In this document: positions 55,510 through 64,000 of the stretch, piece by piece
Layout of the letters: each line of letters opens with the position of its first letter
Numbering within the stretch: the first letter of the stretch is position 1
Source of the DNA: Hymenobacter swuensis DY53
GTDB lineage: Bacteria > Bacteroidota > Bacteroidia > Cytophagales > Hymenobacteraceae
Reading direction: 5' to 3'
NCBI RefSeq assembly: GCF_000576555.1
Contig: NZ_CP007145.1
Location: forward strand, 3,866,501 to 3,930,500
DNA length: 64,000 nt
Made by a program: the position numbers and the translations under genes
The notes under the pieces: generated by a model
The model's database searches: none
What the model was told of the DNA's origin: nothing
Seen by the model: the letters and a program-made list of their open reading frames with translations, nothing else

Positions 55510-55833
55510 ATGCTTCCCGAACTCACCGCCTCCGAACTGCACGCCCGCCTCCAAAATGGCGACGACCTTCAACTCATCGATGTACGTCAGCCCGAGGAAT
55601 ATGCCTTCTGTCGCATCGAGGGCAGCGTGCTGATTCCACTGGGCGAGCTGGCACAACGGGCCGAGGAAATTGACCCCGACCGGCCCACCGTGCTTATCTG
55701 CCACCACGGTGTACGCTCCATGCAGGCCCTGGCCTACCTCCAGCACCGCCATGAGCTGACCAACCTGCTGAACCTGCGCGGCGGCATTCACGCCTGGAGC
55801 ACGCAGGTAGACCCAAGCGTGGCCGTGTATTAA
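55510..55833 (+). CDS. Single-domain rhodanese-like protein
   Basis: 107 residues, no signal peptide. ELHARLQNGDDLQLIDVRQP, EYAFCRIEGSVLIPLGEL, and the active-site loop VLICHHGVRSMQAL with the catalytic Cys in CHHGVRS. It transfers sulphane sulphur within the cytosol. Its place between the vitamin operon and the Ppx-like gene gives no specific clue. Confidence 0.94.
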   Translation: MLPELTASELHARLQNGDDLQLIDVRQPEEYAFCRIEGSVLIPLGELAQRAEEIDPDRPTVLICHHGVRSMQALAYLQHRHELTNLLNLRGGIHAWSTQVDPSVAVY

Positions 55834-55878
55834 GCGGGCAGCTATTTCCTTTTCTGCTTAGCAAGTAATTACTGGTAT

Positions 55879-55949
55879 GGCATTCCGTTAGCACAGAGAT
55901 GTCGGCTCGGATCTTACCCAAGCCGGCATCTGTGCGCTAACGGAATGCC
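55879..55949. terminator. Inverted repeat between convergent genes
   Basis: Imperfect 29-base arms (55879-55907 and 55921-55949, a few mismatches) with a 13-base loop. Very symmetric but without a T tract; acts for the rhodanese and the convergent Ppx-like gene. Confidence 0.7.
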
Positions 55950-55959
55950 GTGCCGCAGC

Positions 55960-57231
55960 CTATGGCATGGTCAGCAGGTAACCGATGGTGAAATTCGCGT
56001 CCCAGTCGAAGACAAACTGCTGGCAGCCGGTAGCGTCCGACAAGGCTTTGTAAATAGTAACGCCGGCTTTGGTTTTGGCGTTGGGCAGCTCAGTGTATGC
56101 GGCCGGAGCACTGAGCACCGTGAAACGTTCCTTATTCTGGCGATTGATTTTAGCCAGCTCGTAGGGTACGCCTCCAATGATAAAGCACGTCTGACGCAGG
56201 GCTTCTGGCACCTGGCGGGCGTTATCCGCCACGTCGCGCGCTACCGCCTCATCGGCAATTCCCTTCTGGTAATATTTGGCACCGTACGTATCCAGGGCTT
56301 TGGGCAGCGCATTCTGCATCCAGGAAATCTTCGTGTTACCCGAGCCAATATCGGCCACGAAAGCTTTGCCCGTGAAAGCAGGAGGAAGGGCGGCCTTGAG
56401 GGCCAGCGCGCCTTCCTGTTCGGGCGTTACGGTATTTACCACGTAGCCCAGCTCTTTCAGAGTGCCGATGATGCGCCGGGTAACGTCGGCCATAATCGCG
56501 CCGGAGCTTACCACGAAGTGAATATCCCGTCCACCTACCCCGTAGTCCAGCATCTGCCCGATGTAACTTTTCAGGCCCTTGCGCACATCGTCGTCGGTAG
56601 CCAAGTTCTCCATGATCAGGCTATTGCCAAACTCCGACTTCTCAAGCTTCCAGTTCAGCTGCTTGTCTACCCGGATGATGAAGGAGTTGAAACCGCTGGC
56701 GCCCAGCTCTACTACTCCTTTGAGCTTTCCGTTTACCGGCGCGGGGGGCTGATACGTGAAAGAGGGCACCGGTGCGGCAGCCGGCGCGACTATGGCGGAT
56801 GGTGCCCCGGCCGCCACCGGAGCCGGCGCTACTGGCACCGGCACTACGGTCAGTACCGCCGGGGCTCCCGGTCGCACCGTTATTACGGCCGGCGTCAGCC
56901 CCATCTGAGCAGCGCGCTGGCTGCCAACCAGCTCCCCATTTTGACTCATGGCCTCCCCTTCCTGCAGCGGCATGCTGCCACCGGTCAGCAGCTCTACTTT
57001 ACCATCAAGATGGCTGATGCGCGCGCCGTTGGCCAGCGTCACATCCCGGTCCATAGACATTACGGCAGGTCCGCGCCGCACTACCATGTGCTGACCTTGC
57101 TTGATAAACCAAGTAAATGGCTGAACTGGCGGTTTTTCCATCACCGCTGGCCCCTGGGCCAGCCCAAGTTGCGGCCCACTAAGGCTAAACAGCAAAAGGC
57201 AGAGAAACTGACGAAGTAGCAGTTTGAACAT
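55960..57231 (-). CDS. Secreted DUF6799 plus Ppx/GppA-like (ASKHA) protein
   Basis: 423 residues. A signal peptide (LLRQFLCLLLFSLSGPQLGL) sends it out of the cytoplasm. Residues about 38-105 form a DUF6799 domain of short turns (KQGQHMVVRRGPAVMSMDRD, LTGGSMPLQEGEAMSQNG). A Pro/Ala/Val linker (about 110-160) follows. Residues about 168-400 resemble Ppx/GppA phosphatases: VVELGASGFNSFIIRV for phosphate-1, AFVADIGSGNTKISWMQ for phosphate-2, and CFIIGGVPYELAKI for the adenosine-side loop. Polyphosphate or nucleotide hydrolysis is the family role, but a secreted form is unusual, since ATP and ppGpp are cytosolic. Confidence 0.83.
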   Translation of the reverse strand: MFKLLLRQFLCLLLFSLSGPQLGLAQGPAVMEKPPVQPFTWFIKQGQHMVVRRGPAVMSMDRDVTLANGARISHLDGKVELLTGGSMPLQEGEAMSQNGELVGSQRAAQMGLTPAVITVRPGAPAVLTVVPVPVAPAPVAAGAPSAIVAPAAAPVPSFTYQPPAPVNGKLKGVVELGASGFNSFIIRVDKQLNWKLEKSEFGNSLIMENLATDDDVRKGLKSYIGQMLDYGVGGRDIHFVVSSGAIMADVTRRIIGTLKELGYVVNTVTPEQEGALALKAALPPAFTGKAFVADIGSGNTKISWMQNALPKALDTYGAKYYQKGIADEAVARDVADNARQVPEALRQTCFIIGGVPYELAKINRQNKERFTVLSAPAAYTELPNAKTKAGVTIYKALSDATGCQQFVFDWDANFTIGYLLTMP

Positions 57232-57481
57232 GGGTGTAACGAAAGTAAATAGTGGGAGAGACGTGGTAAAGCAGGTAGTCCACGATGCACAAAAGTGTTA
57301 TTTTTTTTATCAAAAATTATACTCGGTTTTGCCGAAAAGCAATTTATACCTGTCGAACTGCTATTCAGACTATCATAGTCCGTCTGACGCCTCACTTGGT
57401 TGCGGTATCCGGTGCGCTCATGCAGCGGTTTTGCCCAACTTTGCAGCGTCAATTCTGCCCGCTCCCACAAGCTTATCCGGT

Positions 57482-60040
57482 ATGCTGCCTGCTTCTGCCC
57501 TCTTCAACCGCCTGCACGCCCTGGCTCTGCCGATTCTGGATGCCCTGCCCACGCTGCTGACCACGCTGGAAACACACTCCGTAGCTATACTCCAGGCCCC
57601 TCCCGGGGCCGGCAAAACCACAGTGGTCCCGCTTGCCCTGCTGGAAGCCGCCTGGCGCGCCGACGGCAAGATTCTGGTGCTGGAGCCCCGCCGTTTGGCC
57701 GCCCGCGCTGCCGCCACCCGCATGGCCCAGCTGCTGGGCGAACCGGTAGGCCAGACGGTAGGCTACCGCATGCGGCTGGAAAGCAAGGTATCGGCCAAAA
57801 CCCGCATTGAGGTAGTTACAGAGGTGATTCTAACCCGCCAGTTGCAGGACGACCCGGCCTTGGAAGGCGTGGCAGCCGTGCTGTTCGACGAGTTTCACGA
57901 GCGGAGTCTGCAAGCTGATCTGGGGCTGGCCTTGGCCCTGGATGCCCAGCAGGTACTGCGCCCTGATCTGCGGTTACTCATCATGTCAGCCACGCTGGAT
58001 GCCGGGCGACTGGGCCAGTGGCTGAGCGCGCCGGTGGTTAGCAGCCTGGGCCGGATGTTCCCCGTCGAAACCCACTACCTGAGTCCCCAGCGCGCCGCCA
58101 CTGCCTCCCGCCGACCTCACGAGAAACTGCAGGATCTGGTGCCCGTCATCGTGCGCGAAGCCCTGGCCGCCCACGCCACCGGCGACGTGCTGGTGTTTCT
58201 GCCCGGCCTGGCTGACCAGCGCCGCGTGGCCGACAAGCTGGCTACGCTGCCGGCGCATATTGCTATTCATGTGTTGCACGGGGAACTGCCCGTCGAGCAA
58301 CAGGATGCCGCCCTGCGGCCCGCCCCGACCGGCCGCCGCAAGGTGGTGTTGGCCACCAGCATTGCCGAAACCAGCCTGACCATTGAGGGCGTGACGATGG
58401 TGGTGGATGGCGGCTACGCCCGGGTGCCTCGCTTCGAGCCGCGTACCGGCCTTACCACGCTGGGCACCGAACCGGTGAGCCAGGCCGCCGCCGACCAGCG
58501 TCGGGGGCGGGCCGGCCGCCTCGGTCCCGGCACCTGCTACCGCCTCTGGACGGAAGCGGAGTTTCGGGAGCTACCCCATCACTTGGCGCCTGAAATCCTT
58601 ACCGCCGACCTCAGCCCGCTGGCCCTGGAACTGGCGCTGTGGGGTGCGCATGATGCCTCGGCTTTGCGCTGGCTGGATGCGCCGCCCGCACCAGCCTTGG
58701 CCCAGGCCCGGGAGCTGCTGGTGCGGCTGCAGGCCCTCACGCCGGCCGGCCACCCTACTTCCCACGGCCGGGCACTATCGGGTCTCGGGCTGGCTCCGCG
58801 GTTAGCGCATTTGGTGGTGCGCGGTCAGGAAATCGGGTATGGAGCCACGGCCTGCGCCCTGGCAGCCCTCCTCACGGAACGCGACATTCTACGGCCGGCT
58901 GATGGCTCGTTTGGGCCGCCCGACTTACGCCTGCGGCTGGAGGCACTGCAAACCGGTCGCGCCCCGTTACCCGGCCTGCTGCCCGATAGTGCCGGAATGC
59001 GCCGGGTACGTGAAGCCGCCACCGTACTCCGTCACCGGGCCGGAGCCAAGGGCGACATTGTTCCCGACGTGGCGGGTTTGCTGGCGGCCCTAGCCTACCC
59101 CGACCGCCTGGCCCAGCGCGAAACGCCCGAGCGGGTGCGGCTGGTCAACGGCCAGCGGGCCACGCTGCCAGCCGAGTTCTTCGGTCAGCAGGACGTATTT
59201 TTTGCCGTGGCGACGCTGGATGGAGTAGCCGCCCAGCCCCGGGCCAGCCTGGCCGCGCCTTTGAGTCGGGCAGAGCTGGAAGAATACTTCGCGGAGCAGC
59301 TGGAAACCCGCGACGAGGTACGTTGGGATGAGGCAACGGGCCGCGTTACGGCGCGGCGGCTGCAGCGGCTGGGGGCCCTGGTGCTGGCAGATACCAATCT
59401 AACTAACCCCGACCCCGCAGCTATTACGCAGGCCTTACTGGGCGCATTGCGTACTCAGGGCATTGCCCGCCTGCCCTGGAGCGAGGCCGCGCAGCAGCTG
59501 CGGGAACGGCTGGCCTTCGCGCACTACCACTTTCCGGAAAGCTGGCCCGCTGTGTCCGATGAGGTGTTGCTGGCGCAACTGGAAGACTGGCTGGGGCCTT
59601 ACCTGACGGGCGTAAAGTCGATGGTGGAGCTGGGTCGGGTGGATTTCCAGGAGGCTCTGTTAGGGCGGCTGCCGAATGGCTGGAGCCAGCGGCAAGAACT
59701 GGACCACCTTGCCCCGGCCCACTTGGAGGTACCTACCGGCTCCCATATCCGGCTGGATTACGCCGAGCCAAACGCGCCGGTGCTGGCTGTGCGCCTGCAG
59801 GAAGTATTCGGCCTGCTGGACACCCCCACGGTAGCAGCCGGGCGCGTGCCGCTCACGCTGCATCTGCTTAGCCCCGGCTACCGCCCCGCCCAGGTAACCC
59901 GCGACCTGCGCAGCTTCTGGACCAGCAGCTACTTTGAGGTACGTAAGGAGCTACGTGGCCGGTATCCAAAGCATTACTGGCCCGAAAACCCACTGGAAGC
60001 GAAGGCCATCAGAGGCACGAAAAAGCAAAATGGCCTGTAA
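57482..60040 (+). CDS. hrpB: ATP-dependent helicase HrpB
   Basis: 852 residues from the ATG at 57482; the in-frame sequence back to 57224 is not conserved. A DEAH-like RNA helicase: Walker A LQAPPGAGKTTVVPLALL, motif Ia VLEPRRLAARAAATRMA, Walker B VLFDEFHERSLQADL (DEFH), motif III IMSATLDAGRLGQWL, motif V VLATSIAETSLTIEGVTMVV, motif VI QAAADQRRGRAGRLGPGTCY. HA2 domain and the HrpB-specific C-terminal part with FWTSSYFEVRKELRGRYPKH and YWPENPLEA are present. Normal length. Biological role of HrpB is not settled. Confidence 0.96.
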   Translation: MLPASALFNRLHALALPILDALPTLLTTLETHSVAILQAPPGAGKTTVVPLALLEAAWRADGKILVLEPRRLAARAAATRMAQLLGEPVGQTVGYRMRLESKVSAKTRIEVVTEVILTRQLQDDPALEGVAAVLFDEFHERSLQADLGLALALDAQQVLRPDLRLLIMSATLDAGRLGQWLSAPVVSSLGRMFPVETHYLSPQRAATASRRPHEKLQDLVPVIVREALAAHATGDVLVFLPGLADQRRVADKLATLPAHIAIHVLHGELPVEQQDAALRPAPTGRRKVVLATSIAETSLTIEGVTMVVDGGYARVPRFEPRTGLTTLGTEPVSQAAADQRRGRAGRLGPGTCYRLWTEAEFRELPHHLAPEILTADLSPLALELALWGAHDASALRWLDAPPAPALAQARELLVRLQALTPAGHPTSHGRALSGLGLAPRLAHLVVRGQEIGYGATACALAALLTERDILRPADGSFGPPDLRLRLEALQTGRAPLPGLLPDSAGMRRVREAATVLRHRAGAKGDIVPDVAGLLAALAYPDRLAQRETPERVRLVNGQRATLPAEFFGQQDVFFAVATLDGVAAQPRASLAAPLSRAELEEYFAEQLETRDEVRWDEATGRVTARRLQRLGALVLADTNLTNPDPAAITQALLGALRTQGIARLPWSEAAQQLRERLAFAHYHFPESWPAVSDEVLLAQLEDWLGPYLTGVKSMVELGRVDFQEALLGRLPNGWSQRQELDHLAPAHLEVPTGSHIRLDYAEPNAPVLAVRLQEVFGLLDTPTVAAGRVPLTLHLLSPGYRPAQVTRDLRSFWTSSYFEVRKELRGRYPKHYWPENPLEAKAIRGTKKQNGL

Positions 60041-60221
60041 TGTATGGAATTAGTTTGCACAGAAAGTTAAAGCTGGAGTATCCCCGGATGCTGCTCTTGA
60101 TCTACCCGAAACGACAGGTCGGCGTTTGTTTATCTGGTGAGTTTAGCCATTCATCGAGAGCTACTTAAAACTTAACATTAACAATAGGGTAACACAGGCA
60201 ACAATTCGGTAACATTACTCT

Positions 60222-60998
60222 ATGCAGAAATCTACCCCCTTTTTATGGCGGGGCACGATGCTGCTGGCGAGCCTGATGTTGCGGATGCTGCACCCGGCTT
60301 CGGCCCAGCAGACGCCCCGGCCAGCCATGCGCTCCAACGTGAGCAACGCTTGGCTGATATTCCTGAGTGATACCCGCCTGAGCAAGCGGTGGGGCATCCA
60401 CGCCGAGGCTCAGGTGCTGCGCAGCCGCAGCTCCGCGTTGGGTTGCCAGAACGTTTTTCGGGCCGGGGCCAACTATTACGTGGTAGATAACCTGCTGCTG
60501 ACCGGCGGGTACGCGTACTCGCAGTCGGCGCTGGATGGTGGGCTGCCGGGCGCGCCGGAGCACCGGCTGTACCAACAGGTGCAATTGTGCGATACCAAGA
60601 GCCGGGTACAGCTGCAGCACCGCTACCGCCTAGAGGAACGCTGGGTGCAGGTACAGCCCGGTCAACAATTCATTTACCTCAACCGCATGCGTTACCAGTT
60701 ACGGCTGACGCTGCCCCTCATCGGCAAAAAGCTCACTGAAGGAGTGCCGTTTCTGGTGGGTTCCAACGAGGTATTTCTGGGTTTTGGACGCAACGAGAAT
60801 AAGCGCCTGCTGCAGCAGAACCGGGCGTATCTGGGACTGGGCTATCAGATTACTAAAGCCGCCGCCGTGGAAATCGGGTACCTCAATCAACTCGTCTTGC
60901 CCCGACAGGAGAGTCGGTTTGAGGTCAACGAAAACGTGCAGTTCAGCCTGTGTTTCAACCCCGATCTGCGCCCAACTGCATCACCCGCAACGCATTGA
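60222..60998 (+). CDS. DUF2490 outer-membrane protein
   Basis: 258 residues. Signal peptide LLASLMLRMLHPASAQQ, then a barrel with the DUF2490 markers: NAWLIFLSDTRLSKRWGIHA, FRAGANYYVVDNLLLTGGYA, LYQQVQLCDTKSRVQLQHRY, RMRYQLRLTLPL and RAYLGLGYQITKAAAVEIGY. Expected to sit in the outer membrane. Function unknown. Followed by a clear terminator. Confidence 0.92.
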   Translation: MQKSTPFLWRGTMLLASLMLRMLHPASAQQTPRPAMRSNVSNAWLIFLSDTRLSKRWGIHAEAQVLRSRSSALGCQNVFRAGANYYVVDNLLLTGGYAYSQSALDGGLPGAPEHRLYQQVQLCDTKSRVQLQHRYRLEERWVQVQPGQQFIYLNRMRYQLRLTLPLIGKKLTEGVPFLVGSNEVFLGFGRNENKRLLQQNRAYLGLGYQITKAAAVEIGYLNQLVLPRQESRFEVNENVQFSLCFNPDLRPTASPATH

Positions 60999-60999
60999 G

Positions 61000-61044
61000 G
61001 TTCACATGCTGGCAGAAAAAATCTTCCAGCATGTGAACTTTTTT
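61000..61044 (+). terminator. Rho-independent terminator of the DUF2490 gene
   Basis: 13-bp perfect arms (61000-61012, 61026-61038) with a 13-base A-rich loop, then T6. Confidence 0.9.
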
Positions 61045-61126
61045 CTCACTAAGCTATCCAAGCCGAATTCTGGCATTATCCTTGGCTTGCACCCGGCAGA
61101 CATCCACCTTTTCTACCGGGTTATTT

Positions 61127-61822
61127 ATGAAACCATCCTTTACCCTTGCCGCCTTAATAAGCACTACGCTGGGCCTCTCGCAGGCAGCCACCGCTCAGGA
61201 CACCGCCAAGTGGAGCTTCTATTTCGAAGCGGGCCCCAAAATCAGCCAGTTTCGCGCGCAGTCGTACGGCGGACACTATTTTCCGCAATCTGGCCAGCAG
61301 CTGTTCCCGGAAACCGACCGGCGAGTAACGGTGCGCAATACCTTTTCCGGTTTCATGAACATGAAGGGGTTCCGGCCGCTGTCAGAACATCTGGTACTAT
61401 CGGGTACCGTGGGGCTGGATATGCAGCACCTGAACTACCGCACCGGCACCACCAAAGTTGGCAGTAACAATTCTGTTACTGCCTATGGCAGCCAGCACAT
61501 CAGCCAATTGCTCAGCCGGGCCCGCGCCGATTTTGGCCTGCACTATGCCGTGAAGCTGGGTGAATCGGGCCGCCTGATGCCCGGTATTTCGATAGGCCAG
61601 ATGGTGAACCTAAGCAAGAATGGCTACAGCTACACCTTCATCCAGCCCGGCGTGTATTATACTACCGACCGTCTGCTGCTAGGTTTTACTGCCTCCGACA
61701 CGCCTTATAACGTCCTGATTCCGGGGGCTTCTTATTTTGAAGGCGACCTGAACGGTTTCTATACCTATGAGGCCGAATACCGCATCCGGGAGTTTCAGCT
61801 AAGCGTGGGTGCCAAGTTTTAG
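61127..61822 (+). CDS. Outer-membrane beta-barrel protein
   Basis: 231 residues from the ATG at 61127. A signal peptide (MKPSFTLAALISTTLGLSQA) precedes WSFYFEAGPKISQFRAQSYG, TFSGFMNMKGFRPLSEHLVL, RARADFGLHYAVKLGESGRL and the closing FYTYEAEYRIREFQLSVGAK. The alternating pattern and C-terminal aromatic fit an eight- to ten-stranded porin-like barrel. No specific family is recognised. It may be a stand-alone surface protein. Confidence 0.82.
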   Translation: MKPSFTLAALISTTLGLSQAATAQDTAKWSFYFEAGPKISQFRAQSYGGHYFPQSGQQLFPETDRRVTVRNTFSGFMNMKGFRPLSEHLVLSGTVGLDMQHLNYRTGTTKVGSNNSVTAYGSQHISQLLSRARADFGLHYAVKLGESGRLMPGISIGQMVNLSKNGYSYTFIQPGVYYTTDRLLLGFTASDTPYNVLIPGASYFEGDLNGFYTYEAEYRIREFQLSVGAKF

Positions 61823-61843
61823 CCCCCACGGTTTACCAGTACC

Positions 61844-61889
61844 AAACAATGCAAAAGCCCCGGCTTCAGCCGGGGCTTTTGCATTGTTT
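61844..61889. terminator. Bidirectional terminator
   Basis: 22-bp perfect arms (61844-61865, 61868-61889), loop TC, with A-rich and T-rich ends. Shared by the convergent barrel and SDR genes. Confidence 0.92.
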
Positions 61890-61908
61890 TCGAATAGCGT
61901 CCGGAGCG

Positions 61909-62754
61909 TTACTCGCCAGCCGGGAAGTCGGCTGAGTCGCCAAGGTCAGCTACGGTTTCCAGCTCCTGCACTAGGCTCGTAAACTTGTCACGGGCACCTT
62001 TCACGGCCGCTTTACCGAGCGGCAGGTGCAGTGGCGGATTCTCCTGGCGTACTACCTCAAACATAATTTTGGCGGCGCGCTGCGGGTCGCCGGGCTGCTT
62101 GCCGCTGTAGCTCTGAATTCCTTTCAGATTCTCACCTACGGTAGCGCGGTAGTCCTCAATGCTGGTATCTACATACGTGGCCGAACTGCCGGCCCACTCC
62201 GTGCGGAAGCCGCTGGGCTCGATGTTGGTCACGTAAATGCCCAGCGGCTTTACCTGCTGGCTAAGGCTTTCCCCGATGGCCTCCAGGGCAAATTTGCTGG
62301 CGTTGTACACGCCCACCCCGGGAAACGTTTTGAGCCCACCGATGCTGGTGATGTTGAGGATGTGGCCGCTTTTCCGCTCGCGCAGATGGGGCAGCACGGC
62401 CCGCAGCACATGCAGCGGCCCGAACACATTCACCTCAAACTGACGCTGCACTTCGGCGGCATCGATTTCCTCAATGCTGCCCAAGGAGCCGTAGCCCGCG
62501 TTATTTACTACTACATCCAAGTGGCCAAAATGCTGAATAGCGTCGGCAATGCCCTGCTTTACCTGCGCCTCATCGGTTACTTCTACCACGAAGCCCCGGC
62601 CGTTTGCGCCAGCCTTCTTCGTAAACTCATCGGCCTGCTCCTGCTTGCGGAAGGTGGCGGCCACGTTGTCGCCTTGGCTCAGACAGTAGTCGGCCAGTTC
62701 TTTACCGAAACCGGTGCTGACGCCGGTAATAAACCAGTTTTTGGTGGTTGTCAT
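61909..62754 (-). CDS. Short-chain dehydrogenase/reductase
   Basis: 281 residues. A classical SDR: Rossmann motif ITGVSTGFGKELADYC, DVVVNNAGYGSLGSIEE, catalytic Ser in ILNITSIGGLKTF, and Tyr/Lys in VGVYNASKFALEAIGESL. Substrate is unknown; the protein may act on ketones or sugars with NADP(H). The 10 residues after the start begin MTTTKNWFITGVSTGFGKEL. No operon partner; convergent with the barrel gene and divergent from guaB. Confidence 0.93.
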   Translation of the reverse strand: MTTTKNWFITGVSTGFGKELADYCLSQGDNVAATFRKQEQADEFTKKAGANGRGFVVEVTDEAQVKQGIADAIQHFGHLDVVVNNAGYGSLGSIEEIDAAEVQRQFEVNVFGPLHVLRAVLPHLRERKSGHILNITSIGGLKTFPGVGVYNASKFALEAIGESLSQQVKPLGIYVTNIEPSGFRTEWAGSSATYVDTSIEDYRATVGENLKGIQSYSGKQPGDPQRAAKIMFEVVRQENPPLHLPLGKAAVKGARDKFTSLVQELETVADLGDSADFPAGE

Positions 62755-62950
62755 GAAACGCGGAGGGGAATAATGGAAGGATACGCGCTTCGGATTCAGG
62801 AAGCGCTGAGCGGTATAACTCCGGAACGTGCGCGCAGGTTTTAACCTTTGCTAGGCCCGCAGGTACTGGCATAGGCAGCGGCTACGACGAACATAACACA
62901 AGCACAACCCAAAATCTGACTATCACCACAGAAAACCCGATTTTCCGCCG

Positions 62951-62958
62951 TAGCTTTG
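62951..62958 (+). promoter_or_regulatory. Bacteroidota -7 element (TAGCTTTG) for guaB
   Basis: Exact TAnnTTTG 35 bases before the ATG at 62994; no TTG at the ideal distance. Confidence 0.45.
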
Positions 62959-62993
62959 TCCGGCAACAAGCCTCACCTAATCTTCTTGTTGCC

Positions 62994-64000
62994 ATGGCCG
63001 ACTACGCTGCCAAAATTGCCTTTGAGGCGCTGACCTACGACGACGTCCTGCTGCTGCCCGGTTATTCGGAAGTACTGCCCCGCGACGCCGACCCCAGCAC
63101 CCAGCTAACCCGCAACATCCGGCTCCAACTCCCCTTCGTCTCGGCGGCTATGGACACGGTGACCGAGGCTGAAATGGCCATTGCTTTGGCCCAGGAAGGG
63201 GGCATCGGCATCGTGCACAAGAATATGAGCATCAAGGCCCAGGCCGAGCTGGTGCGCCGCGTGAAACGCTCCGAGAGCGGCATGATTCTCGACCCCTTCA
63301 CGCTGGAGGAAACCGCTACCCTGGCCGACGCCAAGAAGCTGATGCGCAACAATAATATTGGGGGCATTCCGATTATCGATGACCAGCGCCGCCTGAAAGG
63401 CATCCTCACCAACCGCGACCTGCGCTTCGAGAAGGACATGAGCCGCCCGGTTACGGCCGTCATGACGCCGCTGCCGCTGGTCACGGCTAAAGCCGGCACT
63501 GAGCTGGCCGCTGCCGAGGATATTCTGCAGGACTCGAAAGTGGAAAAGCTACCGGTTATTGATACCGATGGCCGGCTGGTGGGCCTCATCACCTACAAAG
63601 ACATCCGGAAGCGCCGCCGTACGCCCAACGCCTGTAAGGACGAGTTGGGCCGTTTGCGCGTGGGTGCCGCCGTGGGTGTTACGGCTGACCTGATGGACCG
63701 CGTGGCGGCCCTGGTGGAAGCCGGCGTAGACGTGGTGAGCGTAGATACGGCGCATGGCCATAGCAAAGGCGTGCTGGATGCTGTGCGCAACCTCAAGCAA
63801 CAGTTTCCCAACCTGGAAGTCATTGCCGGCAACGTAGCCACCGCCGAAGGTGCCCGCGCCTTGGCCGACGCCGGAGCCGATGCCGTAAAAGTAGGTGTAG
63901 GGCCCGGCTCCATTTGTACTACCCGCATCATTGCCGGTATTGGCGTTCCGCAGCTTTCGGCCGTGATGGAAGCGGCTCGGGGCCTGGCAGGCACCGGTGT
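62994..64000 (+). CDS. guaB: Inosine-5'-monophosphate dehydrogenase, N-terminal two thirds (3' end outside window)
   Basis: Open from the ATG at 62994 to the window end, about 335 codons. It oxidises IMP to XMP, the committed step to guanine nucleotides. [20 protein letters not shown] and [20 protein letters not shown] open the catalytic barrel; the inserted CBS pair contains [20 protein letters not shown]; then [15 protein letters not shown] and [14 protein letters not shown], which contains the active-site Cys. All visible catalytic residues are kept. The flap and C-terminus lie beyond 64000. Confidence 0.97.
   Translation, partial: MADYAAKIAFEALTYDDVLLLPGYSEVLPRDADPSTQLTRNIRLQLPFVSAAMDTVTEAEMAIALAQEGGIGIVHKNMSIKAQAELVRRVKRSESGMILDPFTLEETATLADAKKLMRNNNIGGIPIIDDQRRLKGILTNRDLRFEKDMSRPVTAVMTPLPLVTAKAGTELAAAEDILQDSKVEKLPVIDTDGRLVGLITYKDIRKRRRTPNACKDELGRLRVGAAVGVTADLMDRVAALVEAGVDVVSVDTAHGHSKGVLDAVRNLKQQFPNLEVIAGNVATAEGARALADAGADAVKVGVGPGSICTTRIIAGIGVPQLSAVMEAARGLAGTG

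Overview
The window is about 64 kb of bacterial chromosome, roughly 58-60% GC by eye and densely coded. It looks like a Bacteroidota member of the Cytophagales, most like Hymenobacter. The evidence is the gene families present (fused SecDF, Ppx/DUF6799, DUF5777, BatD, LytTR regulators, a giant hybrid histidine kinase with a Reg_prop propeller, a SusC-like TonB receptor with an N-terminal carboxypeptidase-like domain, Ferritin_2 proteins) and repeated promoter elements of the form TAnnTTTG, which are specific to this phylum. No rRNA, tRNA, CRISPR array, insertion sequence or prophage was seen. Both window ends cut genes: the C-terminus of an OmpA-family protein at the start and the first two thirds of guaB at the end.

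Layout. 1-7.3 kb: OmpA tail, NHL-propeller lipoprotein, a hybrid sensor kinase/LytTR regulator pair, and two small secreted proteins (one apparently frameshifted). 7.4-13.8 kb: a helical-repeat protein divergent from a 52-residue Thr-rich secreted peptide, followed by a peptide-type ABC importer (binding lipoprotein plus two permeases, no ATPase) and a 70-residue membrane protein. 13.9-23.3 kb: housekeeping genes on both strands (SDR/RmlD-like reductase, cyclophilin, YjdF-like protein, hemC, holB, GlmU-like protein, rpmE2, rdgB, udk). 24-32.1 kb: secDF; an ECF sigma factor overlapping a membrane-anchored beta-barrel protein; then a tight four-gene operon for a lipoprotein with two Y-X4-D repeats, a haem-binding cytochrome-like lipoprotein, YceI and a DUF5777 barrel, closed by a perfect 37-bp inverted repeat. 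32.2-37.1 kb: minus-strand nfuA-like, nhaA, aroC, batD-like genes. 37.4-40.9 kb: four ferritin-like genes arranged as a duplicated two-gene unit. 41-49 kb: small basic protein, queG, ruvB, HIRAN and DUF4268 proteins, an acyl-carrier-like protein with its halves in swapped order, a gene broken by one in-frame amber codon, and an acyl-CoA dehydrogenase. 49.4-55.5 kb: a TonB-dependent receptor under a clear TPP riboswitch, and upstream on the same strand an operon of PnuC-type transporter, NadR-like kinase, aldose-epimerase-like protein and GNAT acetyltransferase. 55.5-64 kb: rhodanese, a secreted Ppx/GppA-like protein, hrpB helicase, two outer-membrane proteins, an SDR and guaB.

How the genes work together. 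The most coherent functional themes are thiamine (or other vitamin) uptake around 49-55 kb, where a riboswitch names the ligand of the receptor and a nearby inner-membrane transporter and kinase could complete the route; a possible peptide-responsive module at 7.4-13.8 kb; and an envelope redox/haem module at 29-32 kb. The remainder is ordinary housekeeping. Most convergent gene ends carry strong symmetric hairpins that can terminate transcription from both sides.
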